From positions 1,095,001 to 1,159,000 of the forward strand of contig NZ_CP080442.1 in the NCBI RefSeq assembly GCF_019597925.1: a DNA stretch of 64,000 bases, in the 5' to 3' direction. This DNA is from [Clostridium] scindens (GTDB lineage: Bacteria; Bacillota; Clostridia; Lachnospirales; Lachnospiraceae). Made by a program: the position numbers and the translations under genes. Positions 22,945-32,077 of the stretch are shown in pieces (position 1 is the stretch's first letter; every line of letters starts with the position of its first letter). Below the pieces are notes generated by a model, which saw nothing but the letters and a program-made list of their open reading frames with translations, searched no databases and was not told where the DNA came from.

Positions 22945-23766
22945 ATGCTGGGAAAGTGTTTGGACAATGTAAGAAAGACGATGCCGCTGGTACATAATAT
23001 TACCAATTATGTGACGGTCAATGATGTCGCAAATGTGCTGCTTGCCTGCGGGGGAAGCCCGATCATGTCCGATGAGCCGGAGGATGTTCAGGATATTACT
23101 GCCATCTGCGGCGGATTGAATATTAATATCGGCACATTGAATAAAAGAACGATAGAAGGCATGTTCGTGGCTGGCCATAAGGCCAATGAATTGGGCCATA
23201 TGGTGCTTCTTGACCCTGTGGGGGCAGGTGCCAGCGCGCTTCGCACCAATACGGCTGTAAGACTGATGGAGGAACTTCATCTGGACGTCATCCGAGGCAA
23301 TATCTCGGAGATCAAGACGCTGGCTCTTGGAAGCGGTACCACCAAAGGCGTGGATGCCGATGTGGCGGATGCAGTGACAGAGGAAAATCTGGACGAAGCC
23401 GTTGCGTTTGCCAAGGAATTTGCGAAGACATCCGGATCCATCGCAGCAATTACGGGAGCCATCGATCTGGTCAGCGACGGACAGGAGTGCTATGTGATCC
23501 GCAATGGCCGTCCGGAGATGGGGAAGATTACCGGCACCGGCTGCCAGCTCTCGGGGCTGATGACTGCTTTTCTAGTGGCCAATCCCGACCAGAAGCTAAA
23601 GGCTGCGGCTGCCGCGGTCTGCGCAATGGGACTTGCAGGAGAGATCGGATGGAATTTAATGCAGGAAGGAGACGGCAATTCCACGTACCGGAACCGGATC
23701 ATCGACGCGATATACCATATGGATATGGAGACTTTGGATAAAGGAGCAAAATATGAAGTGCGATAA
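22945..23766 (+). CDS. thiM: Hydroxyethylthiazole kinase
   Basis: 273 residues starting MLGKCLDNVRKTMPLVHNIT, with GGAGG nine bases upstream; upstream in-frame codons lie in the terminator. Typical ThiM blocks: VHNITNYVTVNDVANVLLAC, GGSPIMSDEPEDV, LLDPVGAGASALR, VIRGNISEI, and the ribokinase-like GTGCQLSGLM. It phosphorylates the thiazole alcohol during thiamin salvage. It is the first gene of the operon and overlaps thiE by 14 bp. Confidence 0.97.
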   Translation: MLGKCLDNVRKTMPLVHNITNYVTVNDVANVLLACGGSPIMSDEPEDVQDITAICGGLNINIGTLNKRTIEGMFVAGHKANELGHMVLLDPVGAGASALRTNTAVRLMEELHLDVIRGNISEIKTLALGSGTTKGVDADVADAVTEENLDEAVAFAKEFAKTSGSIAAITGAIDLVSDGQECYVIRNGRPEMGKITGTGCQLSGLMTAFLVANPDQKLKAAAAAVCAMGLAGEIGWNLMQEGDGNSTYRNRIIDAIYHMDMETLDKGAKYEVR

Positions 23767-24394
23767 GAAAGACCTATTATTATACGCTGTGACGGACAGG
23801 CATTGGCTGAACGGCAGGACGCTATACAGCCAGGTGGAGGAAGCGCTAAAAGGAGGCGCCACCTTCATCCAGTTAAGGGAGAAGGAACTGGATGAGGAGC
23901 ATTTTCTGGAAGAAGCCAAAGAAATCAAAGAACTGTGCAGACGCTATCAAGTTCCGTTCGTCATCAATGACAATGTGGAGATTGCCCTGGCAGTAGATGC
24001 GGATGGCGTGCATGTTGGGCAGAGCGATATGGAAGCCGGGGATGTGCGGGCCAAACTGGGGCCGGACAAGATGATCGGCGTCTCCGCCCAGACGGTAGAG
24101 CAGGCGGTGATGGCAGAGCAAAATGGCGCCGATTATCTGGGAGTTGGCGCGGTGTTCCCGACCGGCTCGAAAGCAGATGCTCTGGAAGTTAGCCACGATA
24201 CGCTGAAAGCCATCTGCAAGGCGGTAAAGATACCAGTCATAGCTATCGGCGGGATCAGCAAGGAGAATATTCTGGAACTCTCCGGCAGCGGGGTCTGCGG
24301 CATTGCCGTCATCAGCGCGATTTTTGCAAAGGATGATATAGAAGAAGCGGCCAGGGAATTAAGGGGCCTGACAGAGAAGATGGTAACCGCATGA
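23753..24394 (+). CDS. thiE: Thiamin-phosphate synthase
   Basis: 213 residues, a TIM barrel. LYAVTDRHWL at the start, FIQLREKELDEEHFL (QLREK pyrophosphate site), VPFVINDNVEIALAVDADGV then HVGQSDM, DYLGVGAVFPTGSKADA (substrate phosphate loop) and VIAIGGIS. It joins HMP-PP and thiazole phosphate to give thiamin phosphate. It overlaps thiM upstream and the HAD gene downstream by 4 bp. Confidence 0.97.
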   Translation: MKCDKKDLLLYAVTDRHWLNGRTLYSQVEEALKGGATFIQLREKELDEEHFLEEAKEIKELCRRYQVPFVINDNVEIALAVDADGVHVGQSDMEAGDVRAKLGPDKMIGVSAQTVEQAVMAEQNGADYLGVGAVFPTGSKADALEVSHDTLKAICKAVKIPVIAIGGISKENILELSGSGVCGIAVISAIFAKDDIEEAARELRGLTEKMVTA

Positions 24395-25050
24395 TAAGAG
24401 GCGCGATATTTGACGTAGACGGGACGCTTCTTGATTCCATGGCAATCTGGGAAGATGCGGGAGCCAGGTATCTGAAAGGGCTTGGCATCCAGGCTCAGGA
24501 AGATTTGGGGAAACTTTTATTTCCCATGAGCCTTCAGGAAGGGGCTGCCTACATGAAGGACAGGTATGACCTGAAACTTAGCGTAAGCCAGATTATCGAA
24601 GGAGTCGGGGATACGGTAAGAGACTACTACTTTTATGAGGCTCCTCTAAAGAACGGGGCAGCCAATTTTTTGGGGAAATTGTCAAGAAAAGATATTCCCA
24701 TGGCGGTGGCAACATCCAGCGAGTTGGAGCATATTGAAGCGGCATTTAAAAGACTGAATGTGAATCAATATTTTCAGAAGATTTTTACCTGCTCCCAGGT
24801 GGGCGCAGGCAAGAGCAGACCGGATATCTACTTTGCGGCCGGCAGGTATCTGGGGACAGAGCCCCGGGAGACCTATGTGTTCGAAGATGTGCTTCATGCC
24901 ATCGAGACGGCGGATAAAGCCGGCTTCAAGACGGTGGGCGTATACGATAGATTCAGCGAATTGAAGCAGGAGGAGATCCGAAAGCACTCGGATATTTATC
25001 TTGAGGACTTGACCGATTTTCAGACATTTTGGGAATATGCATCCAGGTGA
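24391..25050 (+). CDS. HAD-superfamily phosphatase within the thiamin operon
   Basis: 219 residues, HAD subfamily IA. Motif I is FDVDGTLLDS (nucleophile Asp8, acid Asp10), motif II is the Ser in MAVATSS, the Lys of motif III is in GAGKSRPDIY, and motif IV is VFEDVLHA. Its overlap with thiE and position before thiD suggest a substrate in the pathway, for example thiamin phosphate or HMP phosphate. That is an inference from location only. No thiL is visible in this operon. Confidence 0.88.
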   Translation: MIRGAIFDVDGTLLDSMAIWEDAGARYLKGLGIQAQEDLGKLLFPMSLQEGAAYMKDRYDLKLSVSQIIEGVGDTVRDYYFYEAPLKNGAANFLGKLSRKDIPMAVATSSELEHIEAAFKRLNVNQYFQKIFTCSQVGAGKSRPDIYFAAGRYLGTEPRETYVFEDVLHAIETADKAGFKTVGVYDRFSELKQEEIRKHSDIYLEDLTDFQTFWEYASR

Positions 25051-25135
25051 TGCTTAGACCGGCGGCAGATTGGGGGCACCACCTTCTGTCGCTTGATAAA
25101 ATTAATGCAGGATTTTATGAGGAGGATATGTACAG

Positions 25136-25981
25136 ATGAGAACAGCATTAACAATCGCTGGGAGCGATTCCAGCGGAGGCGCCGGCATCCAGGCAGATAT
25201 CAAGACGATGATCGCAAATGGCGTATATGCCATGAGCGCGATCACAGCTTTAACTGCGCAGAATACTACCGGCGTGACAGGCATTATGGAGGTGACTCCA
25301 GATTTTTTAGCAGAACAGTTAGATGATATTTTTACGGATATCTACCCAGATGCGGTTAAGATAGGAATGGTATCGGCAAGCCCACTGATCCGCATCATCG
25401 CGGAAAAGTTAAAAGTTTACAAGGCAGACAAGATTGTCGTGGATCCGGTCATGGTTGCCACCAGCGGATCCAGGCTGATCAGTGACGAGGCGATTGAGAC
25501 GTTGAAAGAGTGCCTGCTTCCGATGGCAAGCGTGCTGACGCCCAACATACCGGAGGCAGAAGTGCTGTCCGGCCTGGCAATTGAGACGCAGGAAGACATG
25601 GTGGCTGCGGCGGGAGCCATCAGCAGGACCTATTCCTGCGCGGTCCTTCTAAAAGGAGGCCATCAGATCAATGATGCCAATGACCTTCTGTACCGGGAAG
25701 ATTCTTATAAATGGTTCAATGGCAGGCGCATAGATAACCCGAATACCCACGGCACGGGCTGCACGCTTTCAAGCGCCATCGCCTCGAATCTGGCGAAAGG
25801 ATTTGACCTTGACGCCTCTGTAGAACGTGCCAAGGCGTATATATCCGGCGCGCTGAGCGCGATGCTTGACCTGGGACGGGGAAGCGGCCCGATGGATCAC
25901 GGATTTGCCCTGACGGGAGAGTTTATCCAGGAGAAGGAAGAGAGAATTGCTCCTGATTCAAACAAAGGGGAGGCGTGCTAG
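25136..25981 (+). CDS. thiD: Hydroxymethylpyrimidine/phosphomethylpyrimidine kinase
   Basis: 281 residues of the ribokinase fold: TIAGSDSSGGAGIQADIKTM at the start, VVDPVMVATSGSRL, LTPNIPEAEVLSG, LLKGGHQ, and the anion hole NTHGTGCTLSSAIA. It phosphorylates HMP to HMP-P and HMP-PP for ThiE. RBS GAGGAGG. Three bases separate its stop from the transporter gene. Confidence 0.97.
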   Translation: MRTALTIAGSDSSGGAGIQADIKTMIANGVYAMSAITALTAQNTTGVTGIMEVTPDFLAEQLDDIFTDIYPDAVKIGMVSASPLIRIIAEKLKVYKADKIVVDPVMVATSGSRLISDEAIETLKECLLPMASVLTPNIPEAEVLSGLAIETQEDMVAAAGAISRTYSCAVLLKGGHQINDANDLLYREDSYKWFNGRRIDNPNTHGTGCTLSSAIASNLAKGFDLDASVERAKAYISGALSAMLDLGRGSGPMDHGFALTGEFIQEKEERIAPDSNKGEAC

Positions 25982-25984
25982 GAA

Positions 25985-27157
25985 ATGGAAGAAAAGCGTA
26001 CCTCTATATTTGAAAATGGACTGATCTGGTTTGGCGCAGGGGTATCAATTGCGGAGATTCTTACGGGTACCTATCTTGCGCCGCTGGGATTTAAAAGAGG
26101 ACTGGCGGCTATCGTCCTTGGCCATATCATTGGATGCGTCATGCTGTTTCTGGCGGGCGTGATTGGAGGCAAGGCCAGACGAAGCGCCATGGAGACCGTG
26201 AAGATGAGCTTCGGCCAGAAAGGAAGCCTTCTGTTCTCTGTTCTGAATGTATTGCAGCTGGTGGGCTGGACGGCCATCATGATCTACGATGGAGCGCTGG
26301 CGGCGAACGGCGTGGTCCGTACCGGCAGATGGGCATGGTGCCTGGTCATCGGCATTCTGATCATTCTCTGGATCATGATTGGGATCACCAATCTTGGGAA
26401 AGTCAATGCCTTTGCCATGACAGCGCTCTTTATTCTGACGCTGATTCTGTGCAAGGTGATCTTCTTTGACAGTGGTGCCATAGGCATGGCCGCCGATGAC
26501 AGCATGACCTTCGGAGCGGCAGTGGAACTGTCTGTTGCCATGCCCCTATCCTGGCTTCCGCTGATCGGCGATTACACCAGGGAGGCCAGGGAGCCTGTAA
26601 AGGCGACGGCGGCAAGCGCTATCGTATATGGGCTTGTCAGCTGCTGGATGTACGTGATTGGAATGGGGGCCGCGATCTATACGGGAGAGTATGATATTGC
26701 TCAGATTATGCTGAAGGCGGGACTTGGCATTGCAGGCCTTCTGATCATCGTGTTCTCCACGGTCACCACAACCTTTCTGGATGCATATTCCGCCGGAATA
26801 TCCAGCGAATCTATCATCGCCAGGTGGAACGGAAAGCATGTGGCTGTCATTGTGACGGTGATCGGAACGATTGCGGCTATCGTGTATCCGATGGACAATA
26901 TCACGGACTTCCTGTATTTGATAGGCTCTGTGTTCGCGCCGATGATCGCCATCCAGATCGCGGACTTCTTCCTTTTGAAAAGGGACAGCAGCAAAGATCG
27001 GGCCAATATCCCCAACCTGCTGGTATGGGCTGTGGGATTTGCTATATACAGGATTCTGATGCACATAGATATGCCGGTAGGCAATACACTTCCGGATATG
27101 GTAATCACCATTCTTCTGTGCCTGATCGTAAGCAGGATTCTGAAGCAGAAAAAGTAG
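25985..27157 (+). CDS. cytX: CytX-like hydroxymethylpyrimidine permease
   Basis: 390 residues, about twelve membrane helices, purine-cytosine permease (NCS1) family. FENGLIWFGAGVSIAEILTG at the N-terminus and LVGWTAIMIYDGALAANGV in helix 3 fit CytX. CytX is the NCS1 branch recurrently found in TPP-riboswitch operons and proposed to import HMP. Here it ends the operon directly after thiD, supporting a salvage pathway with thiM. Confidence 0.9.
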   Translation: MEEKRTSIFENGLIWFGAGVSIAEILTGTYLAPLGFKRGLAAIVLGHIIGCVMLFLAGVIGGKARRSAMETVKMSFGQKGSLLFSVLNVLQLVGWTAIMIYDGALAANGVVRTGRWAWCLVIGILIILWIMIGITNLGKVNAFAMTALFILTLILCKVIFFDSGAIGMAADDSMTFGAAVELSVAMPLSWLPLIGDYTREAREPVKATAASAIVYGLVSCWMYVIGMGAAIYTGEYDIAQIMLKAGLGIAGLLIIVFSTVTTTFLDAYSAGISSESIIARWNGKHVAVIVTVIGTIAAIVYPMDNITDFLYLIGSVFAPMIAIQIADFFLLKRDSSKDRANIPNLLVWAVGFAIYRILMHIDMPVGNTLPDMVITILLCLIVSRILKQKK

Positions 27158-27182
27158 TTCCTGATTAAAAATAATAGTAGAA

Positions 27183-27238
27183 AATAGGCGGTTGCAACCA
27201 ATAGTTGACAAATAGTTGGTAGATTGCAACCGCCTATT
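27183..27238. terminator. Long inverted repeat between the thi operon and the XRE gene
   Basis: A perfect 15-bp stem (27183-27197 with 27224-27238) encloses a second small stem CCAA / TTGG. It follows the cytX stop by 25 bp. The tail (CTGTTATG) has few T, so it may be a terminator of low efficiency or an operator for the XRE regulator that starts 31 bp later. Confidence 0.55.
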
Positions 27239-27269
27239 CTGTTATGCTTGTTACATGGAGGTGAGCAGG

Positions 27270-28685
27270 ATGTCGCTAGGAAAAAATATCGCATCCAGGA
27301 GAAAGAGCCAGAATTTTTCGCAGGAAGACATTGCGACTCTGGTGGGCGTAAGCCGGCAGGCAGTCTCCAAGTGGGAGAAGGATCTGTCAAGCCCCAGCAC
27401 GGAGAATATCATACGTCTGGCGGAGATTCTTCGGGTATCCGTTGAAGAACTGACGGGTGGCCGCCCGGCGGCAGCAGGCAGAGACAGAGAAGACAGGAGC
27501 GTGTACCGTGTATCAGACAGTAGATATCTGTGGCTTCTGATCAAAGACCGGTTATTCATCAGGCTGGCCAACCCGGTGCTGATATTCTTGTATCTGGAAA
27601 CATGGCAGACCATGTACCAGTTAGCCTATATCGGAATGCTGAAAAGGAATCTTTTATGGCTGTCCATCTATTCTTTCGGAATATTGCTGTTTATCCTGGA
27701 AGGGGCAGCCGCTGTCTATATTGCGGCAAGACGCCGGGTGATCCTTGGCGGGGAATCCCTGGAACTGTCGGAAGAGGGTATCGTCGTGGTGGACATGTCC
27801 TACCGCAAGAAGGCGGACATCCACTGGCGGGAAGTAAAGCGGGTAAAGGAAAGCAGGCATTATTATTTCCTTATCCTGGAAGGGCGGCGTTTTCTGCCAA
27901 TTCCCAGGCAGGATATGACAGAGGCCCAGGAGAGTCTGCTGAAAAAGCATGCCAGGCGCGTCCGGGGCATAAAGCTGCGCATCGTGATTGCAGCATTCTG
28001 GATATTCGTAACAGCATGCGGCACCTTTGCCGTAGGAAGGTGCATGGTGAATCTCAATGGAAAGCTTGCCTGGAAGATTCAGGAGGCAAAGACGGACAAA
28101 AAGGTAAGGCTTAAGGAAAAGAACTTTTACAAAACCGGGCTTTCAGGAATTATGGATAGGGTGCAAACGAAAGTAGAACTGATGCCTCACCTTATGACCG
28201 AGAATGTGGATATTATATTTAAGAAAGATGGAGAGATTGAAAGCATCTATGCCTTCATCTATGGATACGATATGGACTATAAGCTCAGGACTACGTATCT
28301 GGTATCCTACGAGCCGCAGACAGACAAGCGGATGCTGATACACACTCAAGACTGGACGGGAGTCGATAAGAGCGAGCAGAAAGAATACGATCCGGACAAT
28401 GATATGGAGATACTCTTTCAAATGGCGGAGAATATTAATGTCCAGGATGTAGTAAGGCAGTGGGATGAAGAGCGTTACGGATTCTATTATAAAGGAATTG
28501 CATCCTGGGGATATCTGGGAGCGGCGGATGGCATCCGCTATATCGACCAGAAAGGAAAGGTTACGCTGCCTGCCGATTATTCAAGCGTGGAAGTGAAGGG
28601 GCCAAGCCTCTCCATCTACTGTCCAGATAAGAAGGAAGAACGGACGCCCATCCGATTTGTCTATGCACCGTCGGAAACCATGTAA
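27270..28685 (+). CDS. XRE-family regulator with membrane and extracytoplasmic domains
   Basis: 471 residues from the ATG behind GGAGGTGAGC. HTH_3 occupies ~1-65 (IASRRKSQNFSQEDIATLVG, VSRQAVSKWEKDLSSPSTEN). Two hydrophobic segments follow (~92-118 and ~129-155), then a ~70-residue PH-like cytoplasmic segment (LSEEGIVVVDMSYRKKADIH) and another membrane helix (LRIVIAAFWIFVTACGTFAV, ~240-260). A ~200-residue predicted outside domain completes the protein. The design suggests a DNA-binding protein that senses something outside the cell. The next gene encodes an Asp-box lipoprotein 53 bp downstream, probably its partner. I do not recognise the C-terminal domain. Confidence 0.8.
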   Translation: MSLGKNIASRRKSQNFSQEDIATLVGVSRQAVSKWEKDLSSPSTENIIRLAEILRVSVEELTGGRPAAAGRDREDRSVYRVSDSRYLWLLIKDRLFIRLANPVLIFLYLETWQTMYQLAYIGMLKRNLLWLSIYSFGILLFILEGAAAVYIAARRRVILGGESLELSEEGIVVVDMSYRKKADIHWREVKRVKESRHYYFLILEGRRFLPIPRQDMTEAQESLLKKHARRVRGIKLRIVIAAFWIFVTACGTFAVGRCMVNLNGKLAWKIQEAKTDKKVRLKEKNFYKTGLSGIMDRVQTKVELMPHLMTENVDIIFKKDGEIESIYAFIYGYDMDYKLRTTYLVSYEPQTDKRMLIHTQDWTGVDKSEQKEYDPDNDMEILFQMAENINVQDVVRQWDEERYGFYYKGIASWGYLGAADGIRYIDQKGKVTLPADYSSVEVKGPSLSIYCPDKKEERTPIRFVYAPSETM

Positions 28686-28738
28686 TACGTGCCAATCAGG
28701 AACAGAGGATACGACTAGGAAGAAGGAGAACGAGTAGA

Positions 28739-30205
28739 ATGAGCAAGTACAGAAAAATGGCAGGAGTCATAGCCTTATGCGTCTGTGCCGCGGTGCTGTG
28801 CACGGGATGCAGGTATCAATTTTTTGAGCAGATTCCGGTAATTGGAAAACTGTTTAAAGATGGGCAGGATGTGAAGCCGGGCTACACGGATTCAGGACAG
28901 TATGACCTGCCGGCAGCCCTCAAAAAGGCAAAGCGTCCCGAGTCTTTTAACGAAAATGTTATTAACGAAATAAAAAAATTGACACCTTTGGAGGAGTCGG
29001 ATGTCATTGTGACAGAAGACCGCTATGAGAGCAAAGATGTGCAGTCTATGGAGATTCCGAAGAACCCATACGAGGTTCTGGCTGCGGATCCGGATGACTA
29101 TGCAGCCGCTGCTGCTACCATGCTGGAGCGGTATTTTGCCTCCTATCTCTATGAAGATACAGAAACTATTGACGAGCCGAATATTCCAAAGGAGAAGTAT
29201 TACTCTTATATCGAGGTGCAATGGTCCAGGCCGCTGGCCGGAAGCAGGGAGGAATTTGCTGTTGCTGCCGCAGTCAAGATCCACGATGTAAATCCGGAGG
29301 ATACCATATATACGGAATTTGGGGAAATCGGCAATGACAATGCCATACACTGCAACCTTACGGTATATGGCGAACAGGCTAAGGATTATACCTTTAATCT
29401 GAAAGGAATCGCGCAGACGGAGGATGTAATAAACGCTATTGAAGAAAAGTTCCAGCCTGTCCGGGCAGAGGCGACTCCTGTTTCGCCGGACCGGTATAAG
29501 ATAGAGGGAGAGACTCTGTCCATTTCCTATGACAACGGAGTTACCTGGAAAAGCGTTCCTATCATGATGGATCAGTTGTTCGGGGAAGATCCTCAGACAG
29601 ATCGGACCTCTCTTTTAAGCGGCAGTTATTATATTGCGCCAGATAAGACCTTTTTCGTCTACGGAGGACGGGAAAAAATGCCGGTCACCATGACCGTGTC
29701 GGAGGATGCCGGTGAGACATGGACCAACAAGGAAGTGCTGGATCACCCCGGCGTTAGACGTAGTTATGCAGGGATGAGCGGGGATGGCAGTTTTATCTAT
29801 GCGCTGATGTGCGTGGATAAGACCATGGGGTCCGAAGCGACCGTACTCTCTGTCAGCAAGGACATGGGAAACACATGGACAGCCAAAAAGCCGATCGATG
29901 ATTTTATGACGTTCCTAGTAAATGGCTTTACCTTCTTTGACAGCATGAATGGAATGGCGGCGGTCACGGACCATGAAATGCTGGACTTTAAGAGGACAAA
30001 AGACGGAGGGAATACCTGGGAGGAAGTACGTATGGATCCTCCGGCAGAGGGGTGGACCATGGTTTATGCCCCGCAGAAAGAAAATGATACATGGATATTC
30101 TACGTAGGGCAGGATGGATACGAAGAAATGGCGGGCGTATTATACAAGTATATCAGCACGGATATGGGAGAGACTTGGGAAAATACGGGAAGGGTAATAT
30201 TGTAG
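28739..30205 (+). CDS. Lipoprotein with Asp-box (BNR) beta-propeller repeats
   Basis: 488 residues. The signal peptide ends in the lipobox LCTGC (Cys ~22). A ~230-residue N-terminal region of unknown fold follows. Then come five Asp-box motifs: SYDNGVTW (~262), SEDAGETW (~321), SKDMGNTW (~371), TKDGGNTW (~421) and STDMGETW (~472). Spacing of ~50 residues indicates a beta-propeller like those of sialidases and sortilin-type proteins. The sialidase Arg triad is not evident, so a binding role is more likely than catalysis. It probably acts with the membrane XRE protein upstream. Confidence 0.82.
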   Translation: MSKYRKMAGVIALCVCAAVLCTGCRYQFFEQIPVIGKLFKDGQDVKPGYTDSGQYDLPAALKKAKRPESFNENVINEIKKLTPLEESDVIVTEDRYESKDVQSMEIPKNPYEVLAADPDDYAAAAATMLERYFASYLYEDTETIDEPNIPKEKYYSYIEVQWSRPLAGSREEFAVAAAVKIHDVNPEDTIYTEFGEIGNDNAIHCNLTVYGEQAKDYTFNLKGIAQTEDVINAIEEKFQPVRAEATPVSPDRYKIEGETLSISYDNGVTWKSVPIMMDQLFGEDPQTDRTSLLSGSYYIAPDKTFFVYGGREKMPVTMTVSEDAGETWTNKEVLDHPGVRRSYAGMSGDGSFIYALMCVDKTMGSEATVLSVSKDMGNTWTAKKPIDDFMTFLVNGFTFFDSMNGMAAVTDHEMLDFKRTKDGGNTWEEVRMDPPAEGWTMVYAPQKENDTWIFYVGQDGYEEMAGVLYKYISTDMGETWENTGRVIL

Positions 30206-30220
30206 AATAAGAATCGATGC

Positions 30221-30249
30221 TTGCCTTTCTGGAATTTCTATGCTATCCT
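30221..30249 (+). promoter_or_regulatory. Probable promoter of the ABC-F leader
   Basis: TTGCCT (30221-30226) and TATCCT (30244-30249) are 17 bp apart. Transcription would begin near 30256, giving a ~320-nt leader. Confidence 0.5.
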
Positions 30250-30285
30250 ATCCAAAGAAAACTAAGATGAAATGGAGATGAGAGG

Positions 30286-30306
30286 ATGAGGACAGCTTCT
30301 TGCTAA
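30286..30306 (+). CDS. Leader peptide MRTASC upstream of the ABC-F gene
   Basis: Six codons and a stop, ATG with GGAG eight bases upstream, ~30 nt into the predicted transcript. Ribosome-stalling uORFs of this size are known in leaders of ABC-F and other ribosome-protection genes. Translation is inferred. Confidence 0.55.
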   Translation: MRTASC

Positions 30307-30512
30307 TGGAAACGTAACTGCATAGCAGGATGTACATGGGGATTGCATGCCCATTCGTTTTGCTGTGCACGGATAGCAGGAAAGTTGAACAAATCCATCT
30401 GCTGGGCAGGCAATTCATTCGTCTTTAAATAGAGAATATTTTGCGTACGTTATTACGTAGTGACCGACTTTGCGCATCCATGCTGCGGGATGCTAAAAGA
30501 ACGTGCTGCCAA

Positions 30513-30546
30513 GGCTGCAGGGAAGGCTTTCCTGCAGTCTTTTTTT
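30513..30546 (+). terminator. Attenuator terminator ahead of the ABC-F gene
   Basis: A ~12-bp stem (30513-30524 with 30528-30539, wobble pairs) and seven T end 34 bp before the ATG at 30581. It lies between the leader peptide and the coding region, so it must be read through for expression. The intervening ~200 nt (30307-30512) contain repeated ATAGCAGGA words and several complementary GC-rich stretches that could form an antiterminator. Confidence 0.8.
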
Positions 30547-30580
30547 GATAAGTTTTAATAGTTGAATGGGGGCATGCATT

Positions 30581-32077
30581 ATGGCATTGATAGATGTAGT
30601 AGATTTAAGCTTCGCCTATGAGGGAAGTTATGATAACGTATTTGAACATGTGTCGTTCCAGATAGACACGGACTGGAAATTAGGATTTGTTGGGCGTAAC
30701 GGGCGCGGGAAGACGACATTTTTGAATCTGCTTTTGGGAAACTACGAATATCAGGGGAGGATATCTTCCAATATGGAATTTGCGTATTTTCCATATGAAG
30801 CAAAGGATAAAAGGCGTATGACGATCGAGATTTTAGAAGAGATCTGCCCCGGCTTTGAACAATGGCGGATTTACCGGGAACTGAATCTGCTGGAGGTGGC
30901 AGCAGAGGTCTTATTCCGCCCTTTTGAAACGCTAAGCCACGGCGAACGGACAAAAGTTATGCTGGCCGTGTTATTTGCAGGCGAGGATCGATTCCTTCTG
31001 ATCGATGAGCCGACCAACCATCTGGATATGGAAGCAAGGGATAAGGTGGCCCGGTATTTGAACAGCAAGAAAGGATTTATCCTGGTATCCCATGACCGCA
31101 GGTTCCTGGATGCCTGCGTGGATCATATCCTTTCCATCAACAAGATGGATATTGAGGTGCAGAAGGGAACTTTTAGTTCCTGGTATGCCAATAAAGAGGC
31201 AAAAGACCAGCAGGAGATGGAACAAAATGAAAAATTGAAAAAAGAAGTCCGACGGTTAAGCCGGGCTGCCAGACGCTCCGGGGAATGGTCTGACAAAGTG
31301 GAGAATAGTAAAAAGGGCCAGCGGGTAGCAGGCCTCAGGCCGGATAGGGGGCATATCGGACATCAGGCTGCGAAGATGATGAAGCGCTCCAAGGTATTAG
31401 AAGGCCGTAGGCAGCAGGCGGTTGAGGAGAAGTCCCGGCTGCTTAAAAATATTGATACCGCTGAAGAACTCAGACTCTATCCCCTGGAATATCATACGGA
31501 CCGGCTGGCAGAATTTAAGAATGTGTCAATCTCTTACGATGGACGAAACGTATGCGAAGGCGTGAACTTCGAAGTAAGACGCGGGGAAAGGATCTGTCTG
31601 AGAGGAAGAAATGGATGTGGAAAATCCAGCATCCTGAAGATGATTCTGGGAGAAAAGATTCCATACACCGGAGAAACGCAGGTCGGAACAGGAATAAAGA
31701 TATCTTATGTTCCCCAGGATGCTTCATTCTTGCAGGGAAGCCTGGAAGATATGGCGCTGGAATATGATCTGGATGAAAGCCTGTTTAAGGCAATGCTGAG
31801 GAAGTTGGATCTGGAAAGGAGCCAGTTTGATAAGGATATCGGGCAGTACAGCGCTGGACAGAAGAAGAAGGTGCTGCTCGCAAGAAGCCTCTGCCAGAGA
31901 GCCCACCTGTACATCTGGGATGAGCCTCTTAACTACATTGACGTTCTCTCCAGAATACAGATCGAGCAGCTGCTGATGGCATATAAGCCTGCTATGATCT
32001 TCGTGGAGCACGATGCGGCATTCTGCGAGAAGGTGGCTACGAAGCAAGTACGGATAGGCAATCTTGGGGGCGAATAA
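30581..32077 (+). CDS. ABC-F ribosomal protection protein, Lsa type
   Basis: 498 residues, the same length as Lsa(A). Two ATPase domains, no membrane helices. Domain 1: Walker A GRNGRGKTT (~37-45), signature LSHGERTK, Walker B FLLIDEPTNHLD. The linker (~200-290) is very basic and coiled-coil-like (the P-site tRNA interaction motif region). Domain 2: GRNGCGKSS, YSAGQKKK, LYIWDEPLNYID. Lsa-type ABC-F proteins dislodge lincosamides, streptogramin A and pleuromutilins from the ribosome. The attenuating leader upstream supports antibiotic-inducible expression. ATG chosen for its GGGG RBS at eight bases. Confidence 0.88.
   Translation: MALIDVVDLSFAYEGSYDNVFEHVSFQIDTDWKLGFVGRNGRGKTTFLNLLLGNYEYQGRISSNMEFAYFPYEAKDKRRMTIEILEEICPGFEQWRIYRELNLLEVAAEVLFRPFETLSHGERTKVMLAVLFAGEDRFLLIDEPTNHLDMEARDKVARYLNSKKGFILVSHDRRFLDACVDHILSINKMDIEVQKGTFSSWYANKEAKDQQEMEQNEKLKKEVRRLSRAARRSGEWSDKVENSKKGQRVAGLRPDRGHIGHQAAKMMKRSKVLEGRRQQAVEEKSRLLKNIDTAEELRLYPLEYHTDRLAEFKNVSISYDGRNVCEGVNFEVRRGERICLRGRNGCGKSSILKMILGEKIPYTGETQVGTGIKISYVPQDASFLQGSLEDMALEYDLDESLFKAMLRKLDLERSQFDKDIGQYSAGQKKKVLLARSLCQRAHLYIWDEPLNYIDVLSRIQIEQLLMAYKPAMIFVEHDAAFCEKVATKQVRIGNLGGE

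Noticed and set aside
27205..27210. TTGACA as a -35 for the XRE gene
   Set aside because: It lies in the loop of the inverted repeat and there is no acceptable -10 at 16-18 bp.
28739..30205. Sialidase
   Set aside because: Asp boxes are present but the N-terminal RIP motif and the Arg triad are not evident; Asp boxes alone do not show sialidase activity.
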